Origin: Novosphingobium sp.
Lineage (GTDB): Bacteria > Pseudomonadota > Alphaproteobacteria > Sphingomonadales > Sphingomonadaceae
Direction of reading: 5' to 3'
DNA: 64,000 nucleotides
Assembly: GCF_039595395.1 (NCBI RefSeq)
Contig: NZ_JBCNLP010000006.1
Span: 1,617,001-1,681,000, forward strand
Made by a program: the position numbers and the translations under genes. This document shows, piece after piece, positions 8,987 to 18,177 of the stretch; within the stretch, counting starts at the first letter, position 1; every line of letters begins with the position of its first letter. Under the pieces are notes generated by a model, which searched no databases, was not told the DNA's origin, and saw only the letters and a program-made list of their open reading frames with translations.

Positions 8987-9504
8987 GCCCATGGTCGCCT
9001 CGCCCGAGGGACAGGCCTGATCGCAGAGCAACATCGTTTTAAAATCCCGACAGTTGCCTTTCTGCATCATGCAATTTCCATAAAATTTGCTTTCTATCAA
9101 TGCGATGCCAAACTGGCCGCTTGCTGCGACCTTTCGGCTCCACGATTGACACTTCTCTCCGGAAGTATATTTTAGCGCTATAAATTCAAACGCTGGAACT
9201 CAGGCAAAACGCCGGGCTTCCATATGGGATTGAGCTTGCGCCCCGAACAGAAGGGCAGCGGGCCGGGGAGGGAACGAGACAGATGACATCCCAGCCATAG
9301 AAGAATGAGCGCGGCACACAGCCTGCGCCATGGCCGGCATTTTCAACGCGGAAATCGCGCCCGATCGGGCCGCTTCCCACTCCCCGGCAACCGCCCTGTT
9401 CCATCCGGCATCCACCATGCCGGAACCGGGCGCGCATGCCTGACAGATATGACGACACACGGGCGCCGCCAGACGGCAGCCCCTTCCGGGATGGAGAAAC
9501 AACA
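8987..9504 (+). promoter_or_regulatory. Intergenic leader with LacI-type operator
   Basis: This 518-base gap before the second TonB receptor holds no convincing gene. At 9171-9183 it contains TTTAGCGCTATAA, an imperfect relative of the palindrome at 7829, on an AT-richer background that could carry the promoter. The remaining roughly 300 bases would form a long 5' leader. I see no recognisable riboswitch in it. Confidence 0.55.
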
Positions 9505-11898
9505 ATGACCAAGACCCTGTTGCGCGGCGGCGTTGCCCCGCTGTCTTTGGCCCTGGCCGTGCTGGCGCCCTGCGCCGCTCTGGCCCAAACCGCGCCTGCC
9601 GCTGCCCCGGCCGCTGACGGCCCGGCCCCCGGCGACATCGTGGTGACCGCGCAAAAGCGCTCCGAGCGCCTGCAGGACGTGCCGCTGGCCGTCACCGCCG
9701 TGGGTGGCGACATGCTGGCCAAGCGCCAGATCAATGACACCAGCTCGCTGGTCGCCGCCGTGCCCTCGCTGACCTTCCAGCAGGGCGCCAATCCCACCAA
9801 CACCGTCTTCCGCATCCGCGGCATCGGCACCGCGCTCTTCGGTCAGGGCGTGGAATCCTCGGTCTCCACCGTGGTCGATGGCGTGGTCGCCGTGCGCGCC
9901 GCCCAGGGCTTCTCGGACCTGTCCGATGTCGAGCGCATCGAGGTGCTGCGCGGGCCGCAGGGCACGCTGTTCGGCAAGAACGCCACCGCCGGCGTCATCA
10001 GCGTCACCACCGCCCGCCCCTCGCACAAGCTGGAAGCCGGCTTCGACGCCACCATCGCCGAGCATGACGAATATCGCGTCAAGGGCACCGTCTCGGGCCC
10101 GCTCAGCGACACGGTGCGCGCCCGCATCTCGGGCTTTTACAACAATGTGAAGGGCGTCACCTACAATGTCGGCACCGGCAAATGGGTGAACGGCGAAAAG
10201 AGCGGCGGCGTGCGCGGCAAGCTCGAATGGGATGCGGCGGACAATCTCAACCTGCTCTTCACCGGCGAATACCGCCAGAGCGACTCCAACTGCTGCGCCT
10301 CCACGCTGATCGCGGCCACCACGCCCGGCCTGCTGCAGGTGATGGGGCCCGTCACGCCCGGCCGCAACAACCGCACCATCAGCGAAGACAGCGACACCTA
10401 TGCCAACAGCCGCTCGCAGACCTATTCGATGCAGGCCAACTGGGACCTCGACAAGGTCACGCTGACCTCGGTCACCGCCTATCAGAAGTATCATCTGGCG
10501 GTGAACCAGCCGATCGACCGCATCAATTCGACCACGCCGCTCTATCTGGGGCCGACGTCCGCCGCGCCCTATTCCTACTGGAACCAGAACCACGGCATCG
10601 TCGACCTCTCGGCCTTCAGCGAGGAGCTGCGCGTCGCCAACAAGGGCCATGGCCGCTTCAACTATGTCGGCGGCGTGTTCTTCATGACCAGCATCCTCGA
10701 CCGTCCCTTCGACCGTCGCCGCGCCCAGTGCACCGGCGGCACGCTCTATCAGGCCTGCCCCGCCGCCAACACCGTGTGGCAGTCGGCGGCCAGCGACGCG
10801 CATCTCAAGCAGACCAGCGTGGCCGCCTTCGGTCAGGTCGACTATCAGGTGTGGCGCGGCCTGAAGGCCATCGGCGGGCTGCGCGTCGGCTATGAGGAAG
10901 GCACCAACGCGGGCTGGCGTCAGGGCGCGATCCAGCCGGGCGATGTGGTGTTCCCCTCGAACGGCACCTCCTCGGGTTCGACCTCGGCGCATGACACCTC
11001 GCTGACCGGCAAGGTGGGGCTGCAGTATGAGTTCAGCCGCAGTGCGCAGGCCTATGGCTCCTACACGCGCGGCTACAAGGGGCTGGGTTACGACACCGAA
11101 ATCTCGAACGGTTTCGCCAGCCAGACCGTGCTGAAGCCCGAATATGTCAACGCCTATGAGCTGGGCTTCAAGGGCAGCGCCTTCGACCGCAAGCTGAGCT
11201 TCAACGCTGCGCTGTTCCTCTCGGAATACAGCAATCTGCAGGTGCAGGCCAACCGCTCGGACCCAGCGACCGGCGTGATCCAGTTCGTGCCGACCAATGC
11301 GGGCACCGCCTCCTCGCGCGGGGTCGAGCTGGAAACGACCTTCCGCCTCAACAGCCACTTCTCCCTCAACGCCTCGGTCACCTACGCCAAGACCGAGGTC
11401 AACATCGACGGGCTGAACTGCCCGATCGAGTTCCAGAACACCACCTCCTCGCCCGCCAGCAGCGGCATGCCGATCAACCAGTGCTATCGCAACGGCACGA
11501 CCTATCAGCAGAACCTGCGCGGCGCCCCGCTGCCCGCCAGCCCCAAGTGGCGCATCAGCGCGGTGCCCCGTTATGAGGCGCCGGTCAGCAGCAATCTGAA
11601 CGCCTTCGGTCAGATCGGCGTGGTCTACACCAGCGCGCAGAACTTCACGCTGGAGCAGGACCCGCTGGCGGTGCAGGGCGCCTATACGCTGGTCGATGCC
11701 AGCATCGGGCTTTCGGATGCGTCGGGCCGCTACACCTTCACGCTTTTCGTGAAGAACCTGTTCGACAAGAACTATCTGACCAGCATCGGCCACAACTCGC
11801 TGCTCTCCACGACGGCGACGCCCTATGACATGGTGGGCACCTACAACAAGGATGCATCGCGCTACTTCGGCGGCTCGATCTCCTACCGCTTCCGTTAA
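9505..11898 (+). CDS. TonB-dependent outer-membrane receptor
   Basis: Receptor of 797 aa. ATG 9505 is preferred because GGAG lies about 10 bases upstream and a clean signal peptide (LSLALAVLAPCAALAQ) follows. DIVVTAQKR and RLQDVPLAV give the TonB box and plug start. FRIRGIG, VVDGV and RIEVLRGPQGTLFGKNATAG are plug blocks, and the barrel ends in SISYRFR. It is a paralogue of the receptor at 4083-6494. Its downstream neighbours are a GH3 glycosidase and the FGE, which fits import of oligosaccharides followed by hydrolysis. A strong hairpin follows the stop and may reduce read-through into the GH3 gene. Confidence 0.95.
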   Translation: MTKTLLRGGVAPLSLALAVLAPCAALAQTAPAAAPAADGPAPGDIVVTAQKRSERLQDVPLAVTAVGGDMLAKRQINDTSSLVAAVPSLTFQQGANPTNTVFRIRGIGTALFGQGVESSVSTVVDGVVAVRAAQGFSDLSDVERIEVLRGPQGTLFGKNATAGVISVTTARPSHKLEAGFDATIAEHDEYRVKGTVSGPLSDTVRARISGFYNNVKGVTYNVGTGKWVNGEKSGGVRGKLEWDAADNLNLLFTGEYRQSDSNCCASTLIAATTPGLLQVMGPVTPGRNNRTISEDSDTYANSRSQTYSMQANWDLDKVTLTSVTAYQKYHLAVNQPIDRINSTTPLYLGPTSAAPYSYWNQNHGIVDLSAFSEELRVANKGHGRFNYVGGVFFMTSILDRPFDRRRAQCTGGTLYQACPAANTVWQSAASDAHLKQTSVAAFGQVDYQVWRGLKAIGGLRVGYEEGTNAGWRQGAIQPGDVVFPSNGTSSGSTSAHDTSLTGKVGLQYEFSRSAQAYGSYTRGYKGLGYDTEISNGFASQTVLKPEYVNAYELGFKGSAFDRKLSFNAALFLSEYSNLQVQANRSDPATGVIQFVPTNAGTASSRGVELETTFRLNSHFSLNASVTYAKTEVNIDGLNCPIEFQNTTSSPASSGMPINQCYRNGTTYQQNLRGAPLPASPKWRISAVPRYEAPVSSNLNAFGQIGVVYTSAQNFTLEQDPLAVQGAYTLVDASIGLSDASGRYTFTLFVKNLFDKNYLTSIGHNSLLSTTATPYDMVGTYNKDASRYFGGSISYRFR

Positions 11899-11915
11899 GC
11901 GCGGAAGCCATCCGG

Positions 11916-11949
11916 GGCGGCGCGCAGAGCATTTGCGCGCCGCCTCTTT
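11916..11949 (+). terminator. Hairpin terminator or attenuator
   Basis: Perfect 11-bp stem GGCGGCGCGCA / TGCGCGCCGCC with a 7-base loop, followed by TCTTT. It lies between the TonB receptor stop and the GH3 start. The short T run suggests partial rather than complete termination, which would let the receptor be made in excess over the enzyme. Confidence 0.65.
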
Positions 11950-11977
11950 GACCTTCTTTTCCGGGAGCCCGCGCCTG

Positions 11978-13909
11978 ATGTCCCGCCCGCTTGCCACTGC
12001 TCTTTTGCTGCCTCTGGTGTCGCTTGCCCTGTGCGGCGCGACGAAGGACGCGCCCCGCTGGCGCGATCTCAACCACAATCACCGCCTCGATCCCTATGAG
12101 GATGCGCGCCTGACGCCGACGCAGCGCACCGAAGACCTGCTGGCGCGCATGACGCTGGAAGAGAAGGTGGGCACGCTGCTGCATGGCTCGCTGCCGGCGC
12201 CGGGCTCCTCCTCGGGCACGTCGAGCGAGGGCTATGACATGCAAGCGGTCAAAACGCTGATCGGGGAGGGCAAGCTCACCAGCTTTATCAGCCGCCTGAC
12301 GCTGCCGCCCGCGCAGATGGCCAAGGCCAACAACGATGTGCAGGCCATCGCCGCCGCCACGCGGCTGGGCATTCCCGTCACCATCAGCACCGATCCGCGC
12401 AGCCATTTCCAGGCGGTGATGGGCATGAGCAACGGCAGCGTAGGCTTCTCGCAATGGCCCGAGACGCTGGGCTTTGCCGCGCTGGGCGATCCTGCGGTGG
12501 TGAAGCGCTTCGGGGCGATTGCCGCGCGCGAATATCGCGCCGTGGGCATCCATATGGCGCTTTCGCCTCAGGCCGATCTGGCCAGCGAACCGCGCTGGGG
12601 CCGACAGGTGGGCACCTTCGGTTCGGACCCGGCAACAGTCTCGGCGCTGACGGCTGCCTATATCGAGGGCTTTCAGGGCGGCGCGGGCGGCGTCACCCCC
12701 ACGGGCGTGGCCACGGTGGTCAAACACTGGGTCGGCTATGGCGCCGAGCCCGAGGGTTTCGACGGCCACAACATCTATGGCCGTACCGCCAGGCTGGACG
12801 ACCGCAGCTTCGCCCTGCATCTGGCTGCCTTCAAGGGCGCGCTGGCGGTGCATCCGGCGGGTGTGATGCCCACCTATGTCATCACCACCGGCGTCACGCT
12901 GGACGGCAAGCCGCTCGAACCGGTGGGCGCGGGCTTCAGCAAGCAATTGCTGACCGATCTGCTGCGCGGGCGCGAAGGCTATAGGGGACTGATCCTCTCC
13001 GACTGGGCGATCACCAATGACTGCACCGGCACCTGCGCCGCGCCGACCGCCGAGAAGCCCCAGGTGCCCCCCGCGATCGGCATGCCATGGGGCGTGGAGG
13101 GACTCACCAAAGCGCAGCGCTTCGCCAAATCCGCCGAGGCTGGTGTCGACCAGTTCGGCGGCGTCAACGATCCGGCGCCGCTGCTGGAGGCGGTGCATGC
13201 CGGCACAATCTCGCCCGAGCGCATCGATGCGGCGGTGCGCCCGGTGCTGATGCTGAAATTCCAGCTTGGCCTGTTCGATCATCCCTTTGTCGATGTGGCG
13301 CAGGCCGCGCGCATCGTGGGGGCGCCACAGGCGCAGCATGAGGCCGATGCCGCGCAGCGTGCCTCGCAAGTGCTGCTGGAAAACCGTAATCACCTGCTGC
13401 CGCTCCACGCCTCGGGACGCCGCGCCTGGCTGCTGGGCATCGCGCCTCAGGCCGCCAAAGCCGCCGGTTTCACACCGGTCGAGGACCCGGCACAGGCCGA
13501 TGTCGCCCTGATGCGCGCCGCCGCGCCGCATGAAAAGCTGCACCCGAACCACTTCTTCGGCGGGCGCCAGAGCGAGGGCAGGCTCGACTTTCAGCCCGGC
13601 GATCCGCTGCTCGCGGCGCTGGCCCGACTGCCCGCAAAATTGCCGGTGGTGCTGGCCGTCGATATGGACCGGCCCGCGATCCTCACCAATGTGAAGGACC
13701 GCGCGGGCGCCCTGCTCGCCGTTTTCGGCGCGAGCGATGCCGCGCTGCTCGATGTGGTGACCGGCAAGGCGGTGGCGCGCGGACGCCTGCCTTTCGAACT
13801 GCCCTCCTCCATGGCGGCGGTCATGGCGCAAAACCCGGCCCTGCCCGACGACAGCGCCCAGCCGCTCTATCGCCGGGGCGATGGCATCGTGGCGGGGGCG
13901 CATCGGTGA
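11978..13909 (+). CDS. Glycoside hydrolase family 3 (beta-glycosidase-like)
   Basis: Exo-acting beta-glycosidase of 643 aa, probably periplasmic. The N-terminal signal LLLPLVSLALCG is hydrophobic; the Cys is not in a good lipobox. After DLNHNHRLDPYED comes the (beta/alpha)8 domain with GFSQWPETLGFAA, SPQADLASEPRWGR and VVKHWVGYG. The block LILSDW supplies the nucleophile Asp342. The C-terminal alpha/beta sandwich (about 400-640) carries ASQVLLENRNHLLPL. GGGAG lies about 10 bases before ATG 11978. It is co-directional with the receptor upstream and the FGE downstream. Specificity within GH3 cannot be set from sequence; context suggests it trims desulfated oligosaccharides. Confidence 0.9.
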   Translation: MSRPLATALLLPLVSLALCGATKDAPRWRDLNHNHRLDPYEDARLTPTQRTEDLLARMTLEEKVGTLLHGSLPAPGSSSGTSSEGYDMQAVKTLIGEGKLTSFISRLTLPPAQMAKANNDVQAIAAATRLGIPVTISTDPRSHFQAVMGMSNGSVGFSQWPETLGFAALGDPAVVKRFGAIAAREYRAVGIHMALSPQADLASEPRWGRQVGTFGSDPATVSALTAAYIEGFQGGAGGVTPTGVATVVKHWVGYGAEPEGFDGHNIYGRTARLDDRSFALHLAAFKGALAVHPAGVMPTYVITTGVTLDGKPLEPVGAGFSKQLLTDLLRGREGYRGLILSDWAITNDCTGTCAAPTAEKPQVPPAIGMPWGVEGLTKAQRFAKSAEAGVDQFGGVNDPAPLLEAVHAGTISPERIDAAVRPVLMLKFQLGLFDHPFVDVAQAARIVGAPQAQHEADAAQRASQVLLENRNHLLPLHASGRRAWLLGIAPQAAKAAGFTPVEDPAQADVALMRAAAPHEKLHPNHFFGGRQSEGRLDFQPGDPLLAALARLPAKLPVVLAVDMDRPAILTNVKDRAGALLAVFGASDAALLDVVTGKAVARGRLPFELPSSMAAVMAQNPALPDDSAQPLYRRGDGIVAGAHR

Positions 13910-13947
13910 TGGTTGTCGCCCCCATCCATCTGGCCTAGAGATTGGGG

Positions 13948-14910
13948 ATGGCCATGGACCCCAACGCAGCATCCCGCCCCGCTCCCGATGGCATGGTGGC
14001 CATCCCCGGTGGCACCTTCACCATGGGATCAACCGCCTTTTACCCTGAGGAAGCGCCGCTGCGCCGGGTCAAGGTCGATCCTTTCTGGATCGACGAAGTG
14101 CCTGTGACCAACGCCGAATTCGCCCGCTTTGTCGAAGCGACCGGCTATCGGACCTTCGCCGAAATCGCGCCCGATCCCGCGCAATATCCCGGCATGGACC
14201 CGGCGCTGGCGGTGCCCGGCTCGGCGGTGTTCACGATGACCGACCGGCCGGTCGACACGTCGGACCCGTCGCAATGGTGGCACTGGATGCCCGGCGCCGA
14301 CTGGCGCCACCCCACCGGGCCGGACAGCGGGATCGCGGATCTGATGGACCATCCGGTGGTGCATGTGGTGCATCAGGATGCCGCCGCCTATGCCGCCTGG
14401 GCGGGCAAGGCGCTGCCCACCGAGGCCGAGTTCGAATGTGCCGCGCGCGGCGGGCTGGTCGACAAGGAATTTGCCTGGGGCGATGAGCTGGCACCAGGCG
14501 GCGTGCATCAGGCCAACACCTGGCAGGGCCTGTTCCCCTTCGCCAATCTGGCCGAGGATGGCTGGATCCGCACTAGCCCGGTGAAGGCCTTTCCCGCCAA
14601 TGGTTATGGCGTTTTCGACATGATCGGCAATGTCTGGGAATGGTGCGAGGACTGGTGGAGCCTGCCCGAAACCGCGAAAAAGAAAGCCAAATCCGCCTGC
14701 TGCGCCGTCAGCAACCCGCGCGGCGGCTTTCGCGCCAAAAGCTTCGATCCGGCCAGCCCCCTCGTCAAGATCCCGCGCAAGGTGCTGAAGGGCGGCTCGC
14801 ATCTGTGCGCGCCCAGCTATTGCCAGCGCTATCGCCCCGCCGCCCGCCATCCGCAGAGCGTGGACAGCTCCACCAGCCATATCGGCTTCCGCTGCGTGCT
14901 GCGGGGCTGA
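13948..14910 (+). CDS. Formylglycine-generating enzyme (sulfatase-modifying factor)
   Basis: Copper-dependent oxidase that converts the sulfatase motif Cys to C-alpha-formylglycine. The protein is about 320 aa, normal for the family. It shows PGGTFTMGS, WIDEVPVTNAEF, LPTEAEFECAARGG, NVWEWCEDWW and the diagnostic GGSHLCAPSYCQRYR. In that block Cys287 and Cys292 (numbered from ATG 13948) match the active-site cysteine pair of human and bacterial FGE, and SSTSHIGFRC closes the domain. No clear signal peptide is seen, so it acts in the cytoplasm before export. ATG 13954 also fits, having GGGG 6 bases upstream. All three sulfatases nearby have a Cys motif, so they are the obvious clients. The gene follows GH3 by about 40 bases. 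Confidence 0.93.
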   Translation: MAMDPNAASRPAPDGMVAIPGGTFTMGSTAFYPEEAPLRRVKVDPFWIDEVPVTNAEFARFVEATGYRTFAEIAPDPAQYPGMDPALAVPGSAVFTMTDRPVDTSDPSQWWHWMPGADWRHPTGPDSGIADLMDHPVVHVVHQDAAAYAAWAGKALPTEAEFECAARGGLVDKEFAWGDELAPGGVHQANTWQGLFPFANLAEDGWIRTSPVKAFPANGYGVFDMIGNVWEWCEDWWSLPETAKKKAKSACCAVSNPRGGFRAKSFDPASPLVKIPRKVLKGGSHLCAPSYCQRYRPAARHPQSVDSSTSHIGFRCVLRG

Positions 14911-14930
14911 ACGGGGCTGGCCAGCCCCGC
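14901..14930 (+). terminator. Hairpin after the FGE gene
   Basis: GCGGGGCTG pairs with CAGCCCCGC as a 9-bp stem starting inside the last codons of the FGE gene, followed by TCATTTCATCTT. An alternative tighter hairpin uses GGGGCTG/CAGCCCC. It is likely the terminator of the right half of the sulfatase region, although the T run is interrupted. Confidence 0.5.
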
Positions 14931-15071
14931 TCATTTCATCTTCCCAGAATTTTTAATTGTGTTTTTACCCAGGGGTATGGCGCCCACCGCTGACAAAGGC
15001 GACGTGCAGAGCCAATGGTCAGTTTGCCACAAGCTGCCGTCTGTTCATAACCAGCGGCGATCAACGTCAGG

Positions 15072-15446
15072 ATGCTTGTCCGCCTGTTCGACAACTATGC
15101 GATGACGCCGATGCAGGCGATCGTCGGTGATGCCTTGCGCCCTGACGATCAACGCGACGCCTTTGGCGTGGAGCGGGCCAGGGGGATGCTCGATACGGCC
15201 TATGACTGGTGGGATCGCCGTATGCGCTCACGTGAATGGGCGGCGGGAGACGCTTTCTCGCTGGCCGATTGCGCCGCCGGCCCGTCGCTGTTCTATGCAG
15301 ACTGGGCGCATCCGATCGGCGACCAATTTCCGCAACTCGCCGCTTACCGCGCAAGGTTGCTGACGCGACCGAGCGTCAGACGCTGTGTCGATGAGGCACG
15401 GCCCTATCGCAGGTTTTTCCCATTGGGCGCCCCCGATCGCGATTGA
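15072..15446 (+). pseudogene. Glutathione S-transferase C-terminal fragment
   Basis: Readable protein of 124 aa matching only the helical C-terminal domain of glutathione S-transferases: MQAIVGDALRP, then AAGDAFSLADCAAGPSLFYADW with the conserved Asp of the N-capping region, then ARLLTRPSVRR and PYRRFFPLG. The thioredoxin-like N-terminal domain that binds glutathione (normally about 80 residues) is absent. The 130 bases upstream do not encode it in any frame that I can read; they carry intergenic repeat-like sequence instead. It is most likely a 5'-truncated relic and would lack the glutathione site if expressed. Confidence 0.75.
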
Positions 15447-15720
15447 TCGGTTTCTCTCGGTCAAGCGCGAAAAGCGCGTACGATTTCGCCAAAAAAGCCG
15501 ACCTTTCCGGGTCCAGTTGCCCTGGTTAAATGCTGCCGGTAGTTCAGGGCATCAACCAAGGCTCATTGCGATCGCGAAACCCGGAGTACTGCCGGGCATT
15601 GAGCCGGGAAAATGCGTCAAATCGTACCCTGCGATCAAATAACGGCCAGACAGCGAAAGGGGCAAGTGTCGCCACCCGCCCCTCGACGCCATCGGCATTA
15701 CAGGATCCGAAATTGCCGGA

Positions 15721-17916
15721 TCAGAAGCGGTAATTCGCGCTCACCGTGAAGTTGCGCGGCTCGCCATAACGATATTGGCTGAACGAGCCGATCTGGCTGA
15801 AATAGGTCTTGTCCAGCAGATTATCGATATTCGCCTGCAGGCTCGCCCGATCGGTGAGGTTAAGGCGCATCATCAGACTGACCAGCGCAAAGCCATCCTG
15901 CTGGAAACGGAACGCCGTCGTGGTGCCGGTAATCGTGCCGTTCGTGTAGCCCGAGCTGCGATAGTTCATGCCGCCGCCGAAGGTCAGACCCTGCAGGATG
16001 GTCGGGATCGTATAGGTCGAGAAGACCTTGAACACGCTGCGCGGCTGATCGGCGTTGGCATCGAGTCCGGCGGCGGTTTTGGCGCGGAACAGGCTGTAAC
16101 CGGCATTCAGGTTCCAGTTCGGCAGCGGGCTGCCCGTCGCCTCAAGCTCGAAGCCTTCGCTCACCACGCCCCGCGCCCCGACATAGGGCTGGTACAACTG
16201 AGCCAGCGTGACGCCCGGAATGGCAATCTGCTCGCCATCGACCTGCCCGAGATTGTCCTGCTCGATGCGGAAAAGGGCGGCCGAGGTCTGCAACGCCTCG
16301 TTGAAGAAGGCGCTCTTCACGCCGACCTCGTAGGACTTGCCGGTGACCGGGTCGAGCTGATTGTAGTTCCTGTCACGCAGGTTCTGCGGCTGATAGATGG
16401 TGGTGTAGCTGGCATACAGGCGATGGTTGTGCGCCAGATCCGCCAGCACACCGGCGTAGGGAATGAAGACGTCCTTGTTGCCGTAATTGCTGACCGTGCC
16501 ATAAGCCACGCCGGTCTGCCGCCACGAGGCGAGACGCCCGCCGCCGATCACCTTCAGCCAATCCGCCACATTGATGCGCAGCGCGCCATAATAGCCGATC
16601 TGCTTGATCCGCTGCTTTTCCACGCCTACGTTCGGCGTCGTCGAGAAGCCGGCATTCGGATAGGAATTGGCGTTCCACGTCAGGAAGTTCCCGGCCGGCG
16701 GGTAGCCACCGAGCGGCGTGTAGGAGTCGGTCTGGCGGTTGATGACGCTGTTCAGATAGCCCAGCACCAGTTCATGGTCGCGACCAAAGACGGTCAGCTT
16801 GCCCTTCAACTGCGCATCGTAGCTGTTCTGAATGCTCTCGCCATAGGCCGAATAGGGATTGCTGGCGAGGCCGAGGCCGGTCGTCTTGTCCACCTTGCCC
16901 GAGAGATACAGGATCTGCGTGAACTGCGTGTTGCGGTTGCGGTTGTAATTGCCGGTCAGGCTCCAGCCGTTGCCGAAATTATGGCTGAGCGTGGCGAAGG
17001 CGGACTGATTGACCGTCTGCCAGGTCGTCCACGGCTGGGTGGTGGTCTTCGAGCGATCCCAGTTGGCGACGGTGTTGTCGCTGTAGAAGGTCGGCAGGCT
17101 GCCCCAGAAGACGCCGTGCGGCGTGTTCTTCTGATGGCTGAAGCCCGCGCGCAGCAGCGTGTCCGGCGTGATGTCGGCATCGACGACCCCGTAGAGCACG
17201 AGCTTCTTGTTCCTGTAGAAGTCGGTGAAGCCTTTGCCCTGTTCATAGCGGGCCACACCGCGCACGCGCACGCGCCCTTCGGCGTCGACCTTGCCGCCGA
17301 CATCGCCCGACAGGCGCCAGGTATCCCAACTGCCGTAGGCCGCGTTGGCGTAGCCGCCCCACTTCGTCTTGTCGGCATGCTTGCGCACAAAGTTGATCGA
17401 GGCGGAAGGGTCACCCACGCCGCTCAGCAGGCCGGTGGCGCCGCGCACAATCTCGACGCGATCGTAAATCGACACGTCGGCGATGGTTTCGCCCCGGTCG
17501 CCGCCCAGCGCCCATGCGGTCGGCACGCCGTCGATCTGGGTGTTCTGGATCTGGAAGCCGCGCGCGTAGAAGGAGTTGCGGACGTCATCGGTTTCCTTGA
17601 CGACCACGCCGATGCCGTTCTCGACCACGTCCTTCACGCTGATGAGGTTCTGGTCGAGGATGCGCTGCGCCGTCACGATGCTGACCGACTGGGGCGTCTC
17701 GCGAATGGTGAGGCCAAGGCCGGTGGCAGTGTCGATCTTGTTGGGGATCGTGTATTTGCCGCTGACGACGATGCCCGTTTCGTCCTCGCTGGCTGGCGCG
17801 TCCTTTTCGGCAAGCGATGGCGCGGCGGGTGCAGGCGCATCGGCGGCTTGCGCCCAGATCGGCACCGCACATGCCACGAGCGCCACGCCCAGGCAGAGCT
17901 TGAATTTGGTTGCCAA
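15721..17916 (-). CDS. TonB-dependent siderophore receptor
   Basis: Receptor of 731 aa for a ferric siderophore, of the FhuE/ferric-rhodotorulic-acid type. The signal peptide ends near IWAQA. GIVVSGKYTIPNKIDTATG leads into TIRETPQSVSIVTAQRI, the characteristic start of the siderophore-receptor plug. RGFQIQNTQIDGVP and RVEIVRGATGLLSGVGDPSASIN follow. The C-terminus GEPRNFTVSANYRF is the barrel end; GEPRN is typical of this subfamily. It stands alone, with no transport or synthesis genes adjacent. A Fur-like palindrome lies 71-89 bases upstream of the start, which would give iron-repressed expression. The exact siderophore is not predictable. Confidence 0.93.
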   Translation of the reverse strand: MATKFKLCLGVALVACAVPIWAQAADAPAPAAPSLAEKDAPASEDETGIVVSGKYTIPNKIDTATGLGLTIRETPQSVSIVTAQRILDQNLISVKDVVENGIGVVVKETDDVRNSFYARGFQIQNTQIDGVPTAWALGGDRGETIADVSIYDRVEIVRGATGLLSGVGDPSASINFVRKHADKTKWGGYANAAYGSWDTWRLSGDVGGKVDAEGRVRVRGVARYEQGKGFTDFYRNKKLVLYGVVDADITPDTLLRAGFSHQKNTPHGVFWGSLPTFYSDNTVANWDRSKTTTQPWTTWQTVNQSAFATLSHNFGNGWSLTGNYNRNRNTQFTQILYLSGKVDKTTGLGLASNPYSAYGESIQNSYDAQLKGKLTVFGRDHELVLGYLNSVINRQTDSYTPLGGYPPAGNFLTWNANSYPNAGFSTTPNVGVEKQRIKQIGYYGALRINVADWLKVIGGGRLASWRQTGVAYGTVSNYGNKDVFIPYAGVLADLAHNHRLYASYTTIYQPQNLRDRNYNQLDPVTGKSYEVGVKSAFFNEALQTSAALFRIEQDNLGQVDGEQIAIPGVTLAQLYQPYVGARGVVSEGFELEATGSPLPNWNLNAGYSLFRAKTAAGLDANADQPRSVFKVFSTYTIPTILQGLTFGGGMNYRSSGYTNGTITGTTTAFRFQQDGFALVSLMMRLNLTDRASLQANIDNLLDKTYFSQIGSFSQYRYGEPRNFTVSANYRF

Positions 17917-17986
17917 TGTCGTTCCCCGCTGTTCGTCATATCAATCGACGCCGCGATCGAGCGACGTTAGGGATGCGGTTATCGCT

Positions 17987-18005
17987 ATTGCCAATTGATT
18001 GCAAT
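17987..18005. promoter_or_regulatory. Candidate Fur-type operator
   Basis: ATTGCCAATTGATTGCAAT has ATTGC/GCAAT arms around an AATTG core and spans 19 bp, the length expected for a Fur box. It lies just upstream of the siderophore receptor. I have not compared it with a species-specific matrix, so this is an inference from symmetry, length and position. Confidence 0.45.
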
Positions 18006-18177
18006 AAGCTTTATGTTTTTGCTATAGGGCATTCGCCGTACAAGTGATGCCCAGTCCCCGCAGGCAGCAAAACCGCCGAAGAGCAGCCATATATTCAAGG
18101 GCCGACAAGCATCTTGAGGTGACGAAAGGCCGGACAGTCCACATCGCATCGTTAACTGTTATGGGCCACCCCTGAGG

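Noticed and set aside
9343..13972. Minus-strand frames of 911 and 744 codons over the second receptor and GH3
   Set aside because: The plus-strand genes show clear family motifs; the minus frames show none and have no ribosome-binding site.
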